Under the pieces are notes generated by a model that was given only the letters and a program-made list of their open reading frames with translations, was not told where the DNA came from and made no database searches. The translations under genes were made by a program, and so were the position numbers. From Vibrio pomeroyi (lineage in GTDB: Bacteria; Pseudomonadota; Gammaproteobacteria; Enterobacterales; Vibrionaceae), in the NCBI GenBank assembly GCA_041879425.1, contig CP090854.1, positions 2,666,001 to 2,730,000 on the forward strand: a stretch of DNA of 64,000 nt, written 5' to 3'. Numbering within the stretch: position 1 is the first letter of the stretch; each line of letters starts with the position of its first letter. This document shows, in pieces, positions 34,434 to 43,701 of the stretch.

Positions 34434-34849
34434 TCAGCTCCATTGAGCATTATGGTCATTAAATAACCTTATGATATTGTTATGGACAAAATTTGATCGC
34501 AAACCTTCAAAATTTAACATTAACTTAACAAATAACTGAAGTTGAGCCTTAGATAATTGTAAAATAATTGTTAACTGCCAGATTAAGAAAGACACCTCAC
34601 ATTTCTTCTTAGCCTTGCATTTATAAGGTTTTAACCAAACTTTTCAGCGCCACTATACGGCTGGCAACATTCTAATACAATTGATGTAACAAATAATGCT
34701 ACACAGACCAGATTTTTAACGAATTTAATGTAAAAAACACTAACAAGTGCACACAAAGCTGTAGAAAAATTGACTTTCCCACGTAAGACCAGTAAAAAAA
34801 TGGCACATAAACATCCTGGACGGATTAATAATAAACAAAGGAGATTGTT
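34434..34849. promoter_or_regulatory. Divergent sdhC/gltA control region
   Basis: Gene-free AT-rich region. At 34514-34530, TTAACATTAACTTAACA reads on the minus strand as TGTTAA-N5-TGTTAA, a direct repeat with 11-base period as in ArcA sites; ArcA repression of sdh and gltA is established in E. coli. A ribosome site AAAGGAG precedes gltA. Short open frames on the minus strand here have no ribosome sites. Confidence 0.55.
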
Positions 34850-36139
34850 ATGGCGGATAAGAAAGCTACCCTTCACATTGAAGGTCAAGCGCCAATCGAG
34901 CTGCCGATTACGGAAGGTGTACTTGGTACTCCAGTGATCGATGTTCGTACACTAGGTTCTAATGGTTTTTTCACTTTTGACCCTGGTTTTCTTGCCACTG
35001 CATCTTGTGAGTCTCAAATCACTTTTATTGACGGTGGAAAAGGTATCCTTCTACACCGTGGTTACCCAATTGACCAACTTGCCAATAACGCTGATTACTT
35101 AGAAGTATGTTACATACTTCTTTACGGTGAAGCCCCATCTCGAGCTGAATACGAAAAGTTCAAGACTACCGTGACACGTCACACTATGGTGCATGAGCAG
35201 ATTGCTAGTTTCTTCCACGGCTTCCGTCGTGATGCTCACCCTATGGCTGTAATGTGTGGTGTTGTAGGCGCTCTAGCGGCGTTCTACCACGACTCACTTG
35301 ATATCAACAACGATACACACCGTGAGATTGCGGCTTACCGCCTGATTTCAAAAATGCCGACACTGGCAGCAATGTGTTACAAATATTCAATCGGTCAGCC
35401 GTTTATCTACCCACGTAACGACTTAGGCTACGCTGAAAACTTCTTACACATGATGTTTGCAAACCCATGTGAAGAGTACGAAGTGAACCCTATTGTTGCT
35501 CGTGCAATGGATAAAATCTTCACACTACACGCTGATCACGAACAGAACGCTTCAACGTCTACAGTACGTCTGTCTGGTTCATCTGGTGCTAACCCGTTTG
35601 CGTGTATCGCAGCAGGTATCGCATCACTTTGGGGCCCAGCTCACGGCGGCGCAAACGAAGCTTGTCTACGTATGCTTGAAGAGATCGGTAGCGTAGATAA
35701 CATTGAAGAATACGTTGCGAAAGCAAAAGACAAAGATGACCCATTCCGTTTGATGGGCTTCGGTCACCGTGTTTACAAGAACTACGATCCACGTGCAACG
35801 GTAATGCGCGAAGCGTGTCACGAAGTACTGAAAGAGCTAAACATCCAAGATCCACTACTTGACGTAGCAATGGAACTTGAGCGTATCGCTCTGTCTGATG
35901 AGTACTTTGTTTCTAAGAAACTCTACCCGAACGTAGATTTCTACTCAGGTATCATTCTGAAAGCAATCGGTATTCCAGTATCAATGTTTACTGTAATCTT
36001 CGCGATGTCTCGTACTATTGGTTGGATTGCACACTGGAACGAAATGCACAGCGATCCGACAAACCGTATCGGTCGTCCTCGTCAGTTGTACACTGGTCAA
36101 GAGCAGCGTGATTTCCAAGCTCTACACGAGCGCGAATAG
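34850..36139 (+). CDS. gltA: Citrate synthase (type II)
   Basis: Condenses acetyl-CoA and oxaloacetate to citrate. 429 residues, the NADH-sensitive hexameric type of Gram-negative bacteria. Catalytic and binding blocks: [26 protein letters not shown] (active-site His), [14 protein letters not shown] (His and Arg) and DVDFYSG-like [10 protein letters not shown] (Asp). Strong ribosome site AAAGGAG. Divergent from the sdh-suc cluster, as in E. coli. Terminator at 36173. Confidence 0.98.
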   Translation: MADKKATLHIEGQAPIELPITEGVLGTPVIDVRTLGSNGFFTFDPGFLATASCESQITFIDGGKGILLHRGYPIDQLANNADYLEVCYILLYGEAPSRAEYEKFKTTVTRHTMVHEQIASFFHGFRRDAHPMAVMCGVVGALAAFYHDSLDINNDTHREIAAYRLISKMPTLAAMCYKYSIGQPFIYPRNDLGYAENFLHMMFANPCEEYEVNPIVARAMDKIFTLHADHEQNASTSTVRLSGSSGANPFACIAAGIASLWGPAHGGANEACLRMLEEIGSVDNIEEYVAKAKDKDDPFRLMGFGHRVYKNYDPRATVMREACHEVLKELNIQDPLLDVAMELERIALSDEYFVSKKLYPNVDFYSGIILKAIGIPVSMFTVIFAMSRTIGWIAHWNEMHSDPTNRIGRPRQLYTGQEQRDFQALHERE

Positions 36140-36172
36140 TAAAGTTTCAGATTTTCTAATCGAATGAAATCA

Positions 36173-36204
36173 AAAAGGGTTGATGTATTAACATCAACCC
36201 TTTT
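36173..36204 (+). terminator. Terminator of gltA
   Basis: Perfect 14-bp stem AAAAGGGTTGATGT / ACATCAACCCTTTT followed by CTTTTA. Confidence 0.93.
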
Positions 36205-36213
36205 CTTTTATGC

Positions 36214-36255
<42 letters not shown>

Positions 36256-36303
36256 TCAACATTTTGAATCTCTATTACACCTTGTCAAAGGTACTATCGA
36301 AAA

Positions 36304-36342
36304 GATTCCCTACTCCTTCCTTCGTCAGTCTAGGGAATGACG
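36304..36342. repeat. Interspersed palindromic repeat, unit 1 of an inverted pair
   Basis: GATTCCCTACTCCTTCC ... TAGGGAATGACG, same family and orientation as the unit at 11132. Confidence 0.72.
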
Positions 36343-36360
36343 ATAGAAACGAACTATGCC

Positions 36361-36401
36361 GTCATCCCCGAGAGCGAGGGACGAGCGAGTTGGGGATCTC
36401 A
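36361..36401. repeat. Interspersed palindromic repeat, unit 2 (opposite orientation)
   Basis: GTCATCCCCGAGAGCGAGGG ... TTGGGGATCTC, same family and orientation as the unit at 11256 and the array at 14244. Confidence 0.72.
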
Positions 36402-36483
36402 CGAAGCGTATAGAAAAACTTACGAAGTTCCCCAAAGGTTTAAGGGATACTCTCTAAACGTATCCCTAATCCCGCATCTGTTC

Positions 36484-37242
36484 TTAAACTGGATTGTCGA
36501 TATCGATAAACTCAACATCCAAGCCGTGCTCTTCTGCTAACCACTCGCCTAGTGCTTTCACGCCATAACGTTCTGTCGCGTGGTGACCAGCAGCAAAGTA
36601 ATGAATGTCTTGCTCACGCGCTGAATAGGTTGTGCGCTCAGAAATTTCACCAGAGATAAACGCATCGATACCTTGAGAGGCAGCAAGCTCAATGTAGTCT
36701 TGACCGCCGCCAGTACACCAGCCGACAGTCGTAATGATTTTGTCTTGATTTTCTGGAGCGATATGCAGTGGCTTACGATTTAGAACTTGGTCGATTTTTT
36801 CGGCAAACTCAGCACCTGTCATTGGTGTTTTCAACTTACCAAACATTGCAACCGATTGTGGGTGCCCTTCCAAGCCACCTTCTACTTCAATATCAAGCAG
36901 TTCAGCGAGCTTAGCGTTGTTACCGAGTTCAGGGTGGATATCGAGAGGTAAGTGATAACCTAACAGGTTGATATCATTCTTAATCAGAGTACGAATACGT
37001 TTGCCTTTCATGCCACGAATTGCCTCTGACTCACCTTTCCAAAAGAAACCGTGATGAACCAACAAAGCATCAGCGTTCAATTCTACCGCTTTATCAATCA
37101 GCGCTTGAGAAGCTGTTACACCAGTAACGATGCGCTTCACTTCAGAAGAACCTTCGACTTGAAGGCCATTAGGGCAGTAATCTTTAATCTGCTGTGGCTG
37201 CAATTTTTCGTTCAGTAGCTTTTCTAATTGTAAGTTATTCAT
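36484..37242 (-). CDS. Nif3-like dinuclear metal center hexameric protein (YbgI)
   Basis: A 252-residue NIF3/YbgI-family protein. Di-metal ligands appear in DALLVHHGFFWKG, LPLDIHPELGNN and HHATERYGV near the C-terminus. Also typical are CPNGLQVEG at the N-terminus and GWCTGGGQDYIELA. The E. coli homologue forms a hexameric ring and has been linked to hydrolase activity, but the physiological role is unsettled. Ribosome site GGAAATAAAA precedes the ATG. Transcribed away from the DUF1853 gene. Confidence 0.94.
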   Translation of the reverse strand: MNNLQLEKLLNEKLQPQQIKDYCPNGLQVEGSSEVKRIVTGVTASQALIDKAVELNADALLVHHGFFWKGESEAIRGMKGKRIRTLIKNDINLLGYHLPLDIHPELGNNAKLAELLDIEVEGGLEGHPQSVAMFGKLKTPMTGAEFAEKIDQVLNRKPLHIAPENQDKIITTVGWCTGGGQDYIELAASQGIDAFISGEISERTTYSAREQDIHYFAAGHHATERYGVKALGEWLAEEHGLDVEFIDIDNPV

Positions 37243-37356
37243 TTTTATTTCCAGCTTACCTTTATAATAACGTCGTTATATCAATTTACGGGTAGAATGT
37301 CGAAAGCCCTGCCCTCTGTTTATTAAGAACAGATGACTAAAGTTTACGAGGAACCG

Positions 37357-38115
37357 ATGACTGAACTGCAACGTTTTTACCAATGGGTGATTGGCTCACC
37401 ACCACTACTGGAAATTAAGCCACCCATTTCTGATCTCGGTGCATTCTCAAGCCACCAAGCACTCGATACATCACACACTTATAATGGTAACCCTAGATTA
37501 GGCTTTCTCTACCAACACTTATGTGAACAAGTCATCGCTGCTTCGGATAATTATTCAATCAAGCACGATGAGATTCAGATTAATGTTGAGGGTAGAACAC
37601 TAGGTGCTATCGACTTTATTCTCGAAGACGCGAACAACCAAAAGTTAGAACACTGGGAAGTCGCGATTAAGTTTTACCTACTTCATGAGCAGACATGGTT
37701 TGGCCCTAACTCTCATGATCAATTGGACAAGAAACTCGATAGAATGCTCAGCCACCAGCTTGGAATGTCATCTTCAGCCGCCTTTATTGAGCAGTATCCA
37801 GATATCGAGGTCGACTCAAAACACCTTCTGATGCAAGGGCGCCTATATACCAACCCATTCTTAAAGCAAAACGTACCTACTGCATGTTTAGGTTACGATA
37901 TTAATCCAAGCCAAGTAAACGGTTTTTGGTGCTATCAAAACCAAGCTCATCTAATCACTGAAGCGCTCTACCCGCTCACCAAAGAACAATGGGCAGCTGG
38001 GACAGATGACTTCAGCGGTAAACCTATCAATGAGTTTGGTGATCGCTTTGTTCATGGACAAACCCAGTCTGGTCAATTCTGGTTTGTAATGCCGCAAAGC
38101 TGGCCACACGGCTAA
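37357..38115 (+). CDS. DUF1853 family protein
   Basis: A 252-residue protein of a conserved family with unknown function. Visible blocks: LGFLYQHLCEQVI, IQINVEGRTLGAIDFILED, HWEVAIKFYLL and GPNSHDQLDKKLDRML. The pattern E...D...E.K (VEGRTLGAIDF..EVAIKF) resembles the core of PD-(D/E)XK nuclease-like folds, but this is only a suggestion. ATG at 37357 (MTELQRF) has GAGGAA seven bases upstream; an earlier ATG at 37333 lacks one. A terminator follows at 38174. Confidence 0.85.
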   Translation: MTELQRFYQWVIGSPPLLEIKPPISDLGAFSSHQALDTSHTYNGNPRLGFLYQHLCEQVIAASDNYSIKHDEIQINVEGRTLGAIDFILEDANNQKLEHWEVAIKFYLLHEQTWFGPNSHDQLDKKLDRMLSHQLGMSSSAAFIEQYPDIEVDSKHLLMQGRLYTNPFLKQNVPTACLGYDINPSQVNGFWCYQNQAHLITEALYPLTKEQWAAGTDDFSGKPINEFGDRFVHGQTQSGQFWFVMPQSWPHG

Positions 38116-38173
38116 TCCATTCATCATTGAGTTGACTTAGTCTTAGCTGCTTACTTACTCACAGACAAATAAA

Positions 38174-38203
38174 AAGGGCTGATGCTTTCACATCAACCCT
38201 TCT
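38174..38203. terminator. Terminator between the DUF1853 gene and pgm
   Basis: Stem AAGGGCTGATG / CATCAACCCTT with one mismatch and A5/T-rich flanks, between convergent genes. Confidence 0.78.
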
Positions 38204-38239
38204 TCTATTTACTTAGCAACTCTAGTAATCGAGATTCGA

Positions 38240-39886
38240 TTATAGGCCCGCGGCTGCAAATACTTGATTAACAATCTCTTGAGCTTCTGCTTCAATTGCT
38301 TTTAGGTGCTCTTCACCTTTAAAGCTTTCACAGTAGATCTTGTAGATGTCTTCAGTGCCTGACGGACGAGCAGCAAACCAACCGTTCTCAGTTGTCACTT
38401 TAAGGCCACCAATCGCAGCGCCATTACCAGGAGCATGCGTTAAACGAGCAGTAATCGCATCGCCAGCAAGTGTTTCAGCAGAAACCATCTCTGGAGACAG
38501 CTTCTTCAGCACGTCTTTTTGTGCGCCATTTGCTACCGCTTGAATACGGTTGTACTTAGATTCGCCGTGTTTAGCAGCAAGCTCTTCGTAGTACTCTTGT
38601 GGGTTCTTACCCGTTACCGCTGTGATCTCAGCCGCAAGTAAGCAAAGAATTAGGCCATCTTTATCTGTTGACCAAGGCGTTCCGTCTTTACGTAAGAAAG
38701 ATGCACCCGCACTCTCTTCGCCACCGAAACCAAACTGACCATTGTATAAGCCATCAACGAACCATTTGAAACCAACTGGCACTTCACAAAGTTCGCGACC
38801 TAGGTCAGCAACAACACGGTCAATCAATGCACTTGATACCAGTGTTTTACCAACAGCAACGTCTTGACCCCAACCTTCACGGTTACGGTATAAGTAGTCG
38901 ATACAAACTGCTAGGAAGTGGTTTGGATTCATTAGGCCTTTTGGCGTCACAATGCCGTGACGATCGTAATCAGGGTCGTTACCAAACGCTAGTGCATACT
39001 CGTCTTTAAGAGCCAGTAGGCCTGCCATCGCGTATGGAGAAGAACAGTCCATACGAACCACGCCATCTTTATCTAGAGACATGAATTGGAAAGAAGGGTC
39101 AACCGCTTCACTTACCAAAGTAAGATCTAGGTTGTACGCTTTACCAATTTGGCGCCAGTAATCAATACCGCTGCCACCCAGTGGATCTACACCAATCTTG
39201 ATGTTTGCTTTCTGGATCGCTTCCATATCAACCACGTTAACCAAATCAGCAACGTATGGAGCAACCAGATCCACTTCTTTCACTAACTCAGACTGTTTAG
39301 CCTGTGCGATAGGAGTGCGCTTAACACCTTGCATTTGCTCAGCAATGATCACGTTCGCACGGTCTTCAATCGCTTGAGTCAATTCAGCTTCAGCAGGACC
39401 ACCGTGTGTCGGGTTGTATTTAATACCGCCGTCTTGTGGTGGGTTATGTGAAGGCGTGATAACAATGCCGTCAGCTTTTTTATCATTCACTAGGTTGTGC
39501 GTAAGAATCGCGTGCGAGATACCCGGTGTTGGAGTAAAGCCATTGTTTTCTTGAATAATAACTTCAACACCGTTCGCTACAAGCACTTCGATAACCGTAG
39601 AGAACGCAGGCTCAGATAGAGCGTGAGTATCTTTACCTAAGAAAAGTGGGCCTGTTGTACCCTGCTCGGCACGAACCTCAGCAACCGCTTGTGCAATCGC
39701 TAGAATGTGGTTTTCGTTAAATGTTGATTTGTCTGCTGTACCACGGTGACCTGAAGTACCGAACAGTACTTTGTGATTTGGGTTGGTAGCATCCGGTTGC
39801 TGTAAGAAATAGTTAGCCACTAAAGCCGGAATATTATGAAGATCTTCCTGCTGAGCTTTTTGCCCAGCACGAGGGTGCATAGCCAT
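38240..39886 (-). CDS. pgm: Phosphoglucomutase (alpha-D-glucose phosphate-specific)
   Basis: Interconverts glucose-1-phosphate and glucose-6-phosphate for glycogen, UDP-sugar and envelope synthesis. 548 residues (E. coli 546). Phosphoserine loop [18 protein letters not shown], Mg loop [13 protein letters not shown], sugar-binding [13 protein letters not shown] and phosphate-binding [13 protein letters not shown]. Lies downstream of seqA with a terminator between, the same order as in E. coli. Confidence 0.98.
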   Translation of the reverse strand: MAMHPRAGQKAQQEDLHNIPALVANYFLQQPDATNPNHKVLFGTSGHRGTADKSTFNENHILAIAQAVAEVRAEQGTTGPLFLGKDTHALSEPAFSTVIEVLVANGVEVIIQENNGFTPTPGISHAILTHNLVNDKKADGIVITPSHNPPQDGGIKYNPTHGGPAEAELTQAIEDRANVIIAEQMQGVKRTPIAQAKQSELVKEVDLVAPYVADLVNVVDMEAIQKANIKIGVDPLGGSGIDYWRQIGKAYNLDLTLVSEAVDPSFQFMSLDKDGVVRMDCSSPYAMAGLLALKDEYALAFGNDPDYDRHGIVTPKGLMNPNHFLAVCIDYLYRNREGWGQDVAVGKTLVSSALIDRVVADLGRELCEVPVGFKWFVDGLYNGQFGFGGEESAGASFLRKDGTPWSTDKDGLILCLLAAEITAVTGKNPQEYYEELAAKHGESKYNRIQAVANGAQKDVLKKLSPEMVSAETLAGDAITARLTHAPGNGAAIGGLKVTTENGWFAARPSGTEDIYKIYCESFKGEEHLKAIEAEAQEIVNQVFAAAGL

Positions 39887-39923
39887 TTTTCGACATCCTT
39901 ATATATAAAATTAAAAAACAAAA

Positions 39924-39965
39924 AAACCTCATAATATCTTCTTATCCATGGATATTATGAGGTTT
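39924..39965 (-). terminator. Terminator of seqA
   Basis: Perfect 15-bp stem AAACCTCATAATATC / GATATTATGAGGTTT with T-run on the minus strand, separating seqA from pgm. Confidence 0.92.
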
Positions 39966-39978
39966 AAATCAGATTTCG

Positions 39979-40518
39979 TTAAATTGAACCTGTTACTTTT
40001 TCTATCAATTCTGCTTGGAAACTCATGCGGCTCATAAGCTGCTCAACCATCTGTCTTTTACGGCTTGTATTGTTATTAGTAATAACCCAAAAAGGACTTT
40101 GTGGAATAGCTTTAGGCTTAGTGGTGTTACCGTTTGCTAGCAACGTCGCTTCGTTGTCTGCAAAGTAAACACGCTTACGGCCTTTTACTTGAGTTGCTTC
40201 TGAAAAGCTTAAAGGGTCGATTTTATGCAGTGTTGATAACACAAGCATGAAACGATCAATGGCTTTCTTTAGTGATGCAAACTCATCTGATATTAGTAGT
40301 GAGCGCATTTCTTTAACGCCATCGAATTTCTCTGGAGTAAAGCCTACCTCTTTGCTAACAACGATACCTTTTGGCTCAACGATCTCTTCGATCGGAACCA
40401 TGCCTTGGCTATCAACCTGTAACAAGCGGCGCAGAATATCTGAAGCGCTTTCGCCAATACGTTCTGTCTGACCCGCAATAAAACGGTATAGGTCCTCATC
40501 AACCTCAATTGTTTTCAT
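39979..40518 (-). CDS. seqA: Negative modulator of replication initiation SeqA
   Basis: Binds hemimethylated GATC pairs, sequesters oriC and limits re-initiation. 179 residues: N-terminal multimerisation domain MKTIEVDEDLYRFIAGQT with GESASDILRRLL, a linker, then the DNA-binding domain with TLHKIDPLSFSEATQVKGRKR and WVITNNNTSRKRQMVEQLM, which contacts methyl-A and phosphates. Presence fits a Dam-methylating gammaproteobacterium. Divergent from ybfF. Confidence 0.97.
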   Translation of the reverse strand: MKTIEVDEDLYRFIAGQTERIGESASDILRRLLQVDSQGMVPIEEIVEPKGIVVSKEVGFTPEKFDGVKEMRSLLISDEFASLKKAIDRFMLVLSTLHKIDPLSFSEATQVKGRKRVYFADNEATLLANGNTTKPKAIPQSPFWVITNNNTSRKRQMVEQLMSRMSFQAELIEKVTGSI

Positions 40519-40611
40519 TCGCTTTTCACAATCTCAATGTTTAAACTCTGGGGGATTATAGCGAGATCCGCGCGGATACTCTACGTCAAACCCACCATGA
40601 ATAAGATAAAA

Positions 40612-41373
40612 ATGTCAGTACAGCTCAACTATAAAATTGAAGGTGAGGGTCACACCATTGTTTTGATCCATGGATTATTCGGTAATCTGGACAACCTTGG
40701 CTTGCTCGCTAGGGATCTAAAAGCCGATCATCAAGTGCTTAGTATCGATCTACGTAACCACGGCCAATCTTTCCATAGTGACACTCACAACTATCAAGCG
40801 ATGGCACAAGATGTGGCTCAACTACTGAATGATCTTGAGCTAGAAGATGTGACTGTGATTGGTCACTCTATGGGTGGCAAAGTCGCGATGGCACTCACTC
40901 AACATCTCGAACTGCGTAAGTTGGTTGTATTGGACATGGCACCGGTTGCGTACACTCAGAGCCGCCATGATAACGTATTCGCTGGCCTGCAAGCCGTGAT
41001 AGAGGAAAAACCAGTTTCTCGCTCCGAAGCACTTAAAGTACTCGCAAAACATATTGAAATAGACGGCGTTCGCCAGTTCTTGACCAAATCTTTGTTTAAA
41101 TCAGAGCAAGGCGTCATGGAGTGGCGCTTTAACGTCGCATCCCTACTCGCAAATTACGCACACATCATTGGCTGGGAACCGATCGACAAAACCTCGGTCA
41201 AAACCTTGCTAATAAAAGGTGGGAACTCTGACTATCTCACGGCTGAACACCAAACCGCGGTTCAGCAGCAATTTTCTAACGCAAAGGCGCACGTCATTGC
41301 GAATACGGGTCACTGGCTACACGCAGAAAAGCCAGCAGAAGTACTCAGAGCAATTCGAAAATTCATCGCTTAA
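40612..41373 (+). CDS. ybfF: Alpha/beta-fold esterase YbfF
   Basis: A 253-residue serine hydrolase close to E. coli YbfF, an acyl-CoA/short-ester esterase. Motifs: VLIHGLFGNLDNLG (oxyanion), VIGHSMGGKVAM (nucleophile Ser), LIKGGNSDYL (acid region) and ANTGHWLHAEKP (catalytic His). The ATG at 40612 (MSVQLNYK) is chosen by family length; 40597 (MNKIKM) is also possible. Upstream in-frame codons to 40537 run through the seqA promoter. seqA-ybfF divergence matches E. coli. Confidence 0.94.
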   Translation: MSVQLNYKIEGEGHTIVLIHGLFGNLDNLGLLARDLKADHQVLSIDLRNHGQSFHSDTHNYQAMAQDVAQLLNDLELEDVTVIGHSMGGKVAMALTQHLELRKLVVLDMAPVAYTQSRHDNVFAGLQAVIEEKPVSRSEALKVLAKHIEIDGVRQFLTKSLFKSEQGVMEWRFNVASLLANYAHIIGWEPIDKTSVKTLLIKGGNSDYLTAEHQTAVQQQFSNAKAHVIANTGHWLHAEKPAEVLRAIRKFIA

Positions 41374-41481
41374 GCGCGCTTTTTCATGCAGATAAATGAG
41401 AGCTGAGTAATCACTGCACATTAACTTTATCTCGCAACAGTGATATAGTGCGCCCAAGCAAAATTGGTATATAAGGTTCCC

Positions 41482-41700
41482 ATGCTTTACGACTACATGA
41501 ACATCATTGAATCTGTTGGTTTAGATCTCCTATTTGCCGCGATTTTCTTTTTAATCGGTATGGCAATTAAGGACGTTCTCAAGCAAGGAAATGTTCCTCC
41601 ATTTGGTCGTCGCATTGTGTGGTTAGTACTTTTCCTTGGCTGTGCAGGTTTTATCGCCAAAGGGATAATCCAACTAAGCTGGGAAGGAACCGGGATCTAA
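41482..41700 (+). CDS. DUF2788 family small membrane protein
   Basis: A 72-residue protein with two hydrophobic helices (LDLLFAAIFFLIGMAI and IVWLVLFLGCAGFIAKGII) joined by a basic loop VLKQGNVPPFGRR. This matches the DUF2788 family found near fldA in vibrios and relatives; function unknown. ATG at 41482 (MLYDYM) has AAGG upstream; an alternative GTG at 41464 would add six residues. Confidence 0.85.
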   Translation: MLYDYMNIIESVGLDLLFAAIFFLIGMAIKDVLKQGNVPPFGRRIVWLVLFLGCAGFIAKGIIQLSWEGTGI

Positions 41701-41758
41701 CGATTCCCTTCCGAACTTTATTACACCGACAACAGACAAAATGAAAGGTAATGATTCT

Positions 41759-42292
41759 ATGGCAAGTGTAGGTCTCTTCTTTGGTAGCGATACAGGTAAC
41801 ACTGAAGCTGTTGCTAAGATGATTCAAAAGCAATTGAGCAAGCAGCTCGTTCACGTTCAAGACATTGCAAAAAGCAGCAAAGAAGATATCGATAACTTCG
41901 ATCTACTGCTGCTTGGTATCCCTACGTGGTACTACGGCGAAGCACAATGTGATTGGGATGACTTCTTCCCTGAGCTAGAAGCTATTGATTTCTCAACTAA
42001 GCTTGTTGCTATCTTTGGTTGTGGCGACCAAGAAGATTACGCAGAATACTTCTGTGATGCTATGGGTACTATCCGTGACATCGTTGAAGCGAAAGGCGGT
42101 ACTATCCTAGGTTACACATCAACTGAAGGCTACGAATTCGAAGCATCGAAAGGTTTAGTTGAAGGCGATGACAGCCAATTCGTTGGTCTATGTATCGATG
42201 AAGATCGTCAACCTGAGCTAACTGATGAGCGTGTATCTAACTGGGTTAAACAAATCCACGAAGAAATGTGCCTAGCAGAGCTAGAAGACTAA
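41759..42292 (+). CDS. fldA: Flavodoxin FldA
   Basis: FMN electron carrier of the long-chain type, 177 residues, reducing partners such as IspG/IspH, BioB, MetH and activases. FMN phosphate loop GSDTGNTEAVAKM; isoalloxazine loops IPTWYYGEAQCDWDDF and FGCGDQEDYAEYF. ATG at 41759 (MASVGLFFG) has AAAGGTAATG upstream. Encoded just upstream of fur apart from one opposite-strand gene, as in other enterics and vibrios. Terminator at 42343. Confidence 0.97.
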   Translation: MASVGLFFGSDTGNTEAVAKMIQKQLSKQLVHVQDIAKSSKEDIDNFDLLLLGIPTWYYGEAQCDWDDFFPELEAIDFSTKLVAIFGCGDQEDYAEYFCDAMGTIRDIVEAKGGTILGYTSTEGYEFEASKGLVEGDDSQFVGLCIDEDRQPELTDERVSNWVKQIHEEMCLAELED

Positions 42293-42342
42293 TTCTCTAG
42301 CGGTTGTTAATTGTTACAATTAATGACAACTATGTAGATATG

Positions 42343-42367
42343 AAAAACCTCCTTTTGGGAGGTTTTT
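42343..42367. terminator. Bidirectional terminator between fldA and the DUF4442 gene
   Basis: Stem AAAAACCTCC / GGAGGTTTTT between convergent genes, with A- and T-runs. Confidence 0.92.
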
Positions 42368-42387
42368 TGCTATTCAATGGTGACCAA

Positions 42388-42894
42388 TTAGCACTCAGCT
42401 TCTAGTACTTCGTCATCATCTCTAAATTGGGGCTTCTTTCTTACATAAAGCGTACGCTGAATTTCTGATACCACATTTCCCTGCTTATCTTTCACATAGA
42501 TAATAAACTCAGGAAAACACTTCTCACCGAGCTGTGTCTGACGATAGATCTCATCCAGTTGCCCTTGGCTTATTTCGAAATCGGCATACAAGTCAGATTG
42601 ACCAGGTTTGATAAAATTAATGCTCGCTTCCTTGTCCCAAACATAATATCGCTCACCCAAAATTCCCATTAACATCAATGAGTAAACCGGATCCGTCAGG
42701 GAAAATATGCTGCCGCCATATTGAGTACGATTGGCATTTTTGTTCCACCAACGTAGCTTGAGCACTGTCTTTACTACCCTGAAGTCTGAACTTATATGCG
42801 CTATCTTAATGCCCGCTCCCCAGAACGGAGGCCAAATATTAAGAGCGAATTTTACGATGTTTGGTTTGTATATTTTTGCAAGTTGCTTATTCAT
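42388..42894 (-). CDS. DUF4442 family protein (hotdog-fold thioesterase-like)
   Basis: A 168-residue cytosolic protein. The order KIAHISSDFRVVKTVLKLRWWNKNAN, RTQYGGSIFSLTDPVYSLM, and the strand-rich second half (YVWDKEASINFIKPG) fit DUF4442/PaaI-like hotdog proteins, which often act on acyl-CoA. No substrate can be assigned. Convergent with fldA and divergent from fur. Confidence 0.86.
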   Translation of the reverse strand: MNKQLAKIYKPNIVKFALNIWPPFWGAGIKIAHISSDFRVVKTVLKLRWWNKNANRTQYGGSIFSLTDPVYSLMLMGILGERYYVWDKEASINFIKPGQSDLYADFEISQGQLDEIYRQTQLGEKCFPEFIIYVKDKQGNVVSEIQRTLYVRKKPQFRDDDEVLEAEC

Positions 42895-43101
42895 AACAAC
42901 ATTCCGTGTTCATATTAGAATTACCGCCACCTTGACTGGTCGTACCTCCACTATAAGTGAGATACTTCCAATTTACAAAACAGATTGTGATGTCGATTAG
43001 TAACCCTTTGAAGTTCGTGGTTTATTGTTATGCCTGACTAAACTATAATGGTATTAATATTGAATTCTGTTAATTGCTGCAGATCATCAACAGGAAAGTA
43101 T

Positions 43102-43551
43102 ATGTCAGACAATAATCAAGCGCTAAAAGATGCTGGTCTTAAAGTGACCCTCCCAAGGCTCAAAATTTTAGAAGTATTACAACAACCAGACTGCCAACAT
43201 ATTAGTGCTGAAGATTTATATAAAAAGCTGATCGACCTAGGTGAAGAGATCGGACTTGCGACCGTTTATCGAGTATTAAACCAATTCGATGACGCTGGCA
43301 TTGTAACTCGCCACCACTTCGAAGGCGGTAAGTCTGTATTTGAACTTTCAACACAGCACCACCACGATCACCTAGTATGTCTAGATTGTGGCGAAGTTAT
43401 CGAATTCTCTGATGACATCATCGAAGAGAGACAGAAAGAAATCGCAGAACGTTACAACGTGAAACTGACTAACCACAGTTTATACTTGTACGGAAAAAGT
43501 ATTACCGGAGATTGCAAAGGTAACCCTGACGCACACAAACCGAAGAAGTAA
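43102..43551 (+). CDS. fur: Ferric uptake regulator Fur
   Basis: Fe(II)-dependent repressor, 149 residues from ATG 43102 (MSDNNQALKDAGL), with AGGAAAG upstream; an earlier in-frame start at 43048 is unlikely. N-terminal winged helix: LKVTLPRLKILEVLQ, EIGLATVYRVLNQFDDAGIV (recognition helix). Metal sites: HHHDHLVCLDCGEVIEF (His cluster and CxxC). Only one further Cys (GDCKG) is present near the C-terminus. Should control feo and other iron genes of this chromosome. Confidence 0.98.
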   Translation: MSDNNQALKDAGLKVTLPRLKILEVLQQPDCQHISAEDLYKKLIDLGEEIGLATVYRVLNQFDDAGIVTRHHFEGGKSVFELSTQHHHDHLVCLDCGEVIEFSDDIIEERQKEIAERYNVKLTNHSLYLYGKSITGDCKGNPDAHKPKK

Positions 43552-43556
43552 TACTG

Positions 43557-43579
43557 AACGCTGGCTTAGGCCGGCGTTT
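43557..43579 (+). terminator. Terminator of fur
   Basis: Stem AACGCTGGC / GCCGGCGTT with one mismatch followed by TTTTTA. Confidence 0.8.
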
Positions 43580-43640
43580 TTTATATGGTCACTACATAAG
43601 TACGATTCTCCAACGCTTACCCCATATTATTCAGACACAA

Positions 43641-43665
43641 AAAAACCGGCTCTAGGCCGGTTTTT
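43641..43665. terminator. Terminator of glnS (bidirectional)
   Basis: Perfect stem AAAAACCGGC / GCCGGTTTTT, downstream of glnS on the minus strand and of fur on the plus strand. Confidence 0.92.
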
Positions 43666-43701
43666 TCTTGGGTTGCTTTTAACAAGCTAAGCACTCAAGC
43701 A

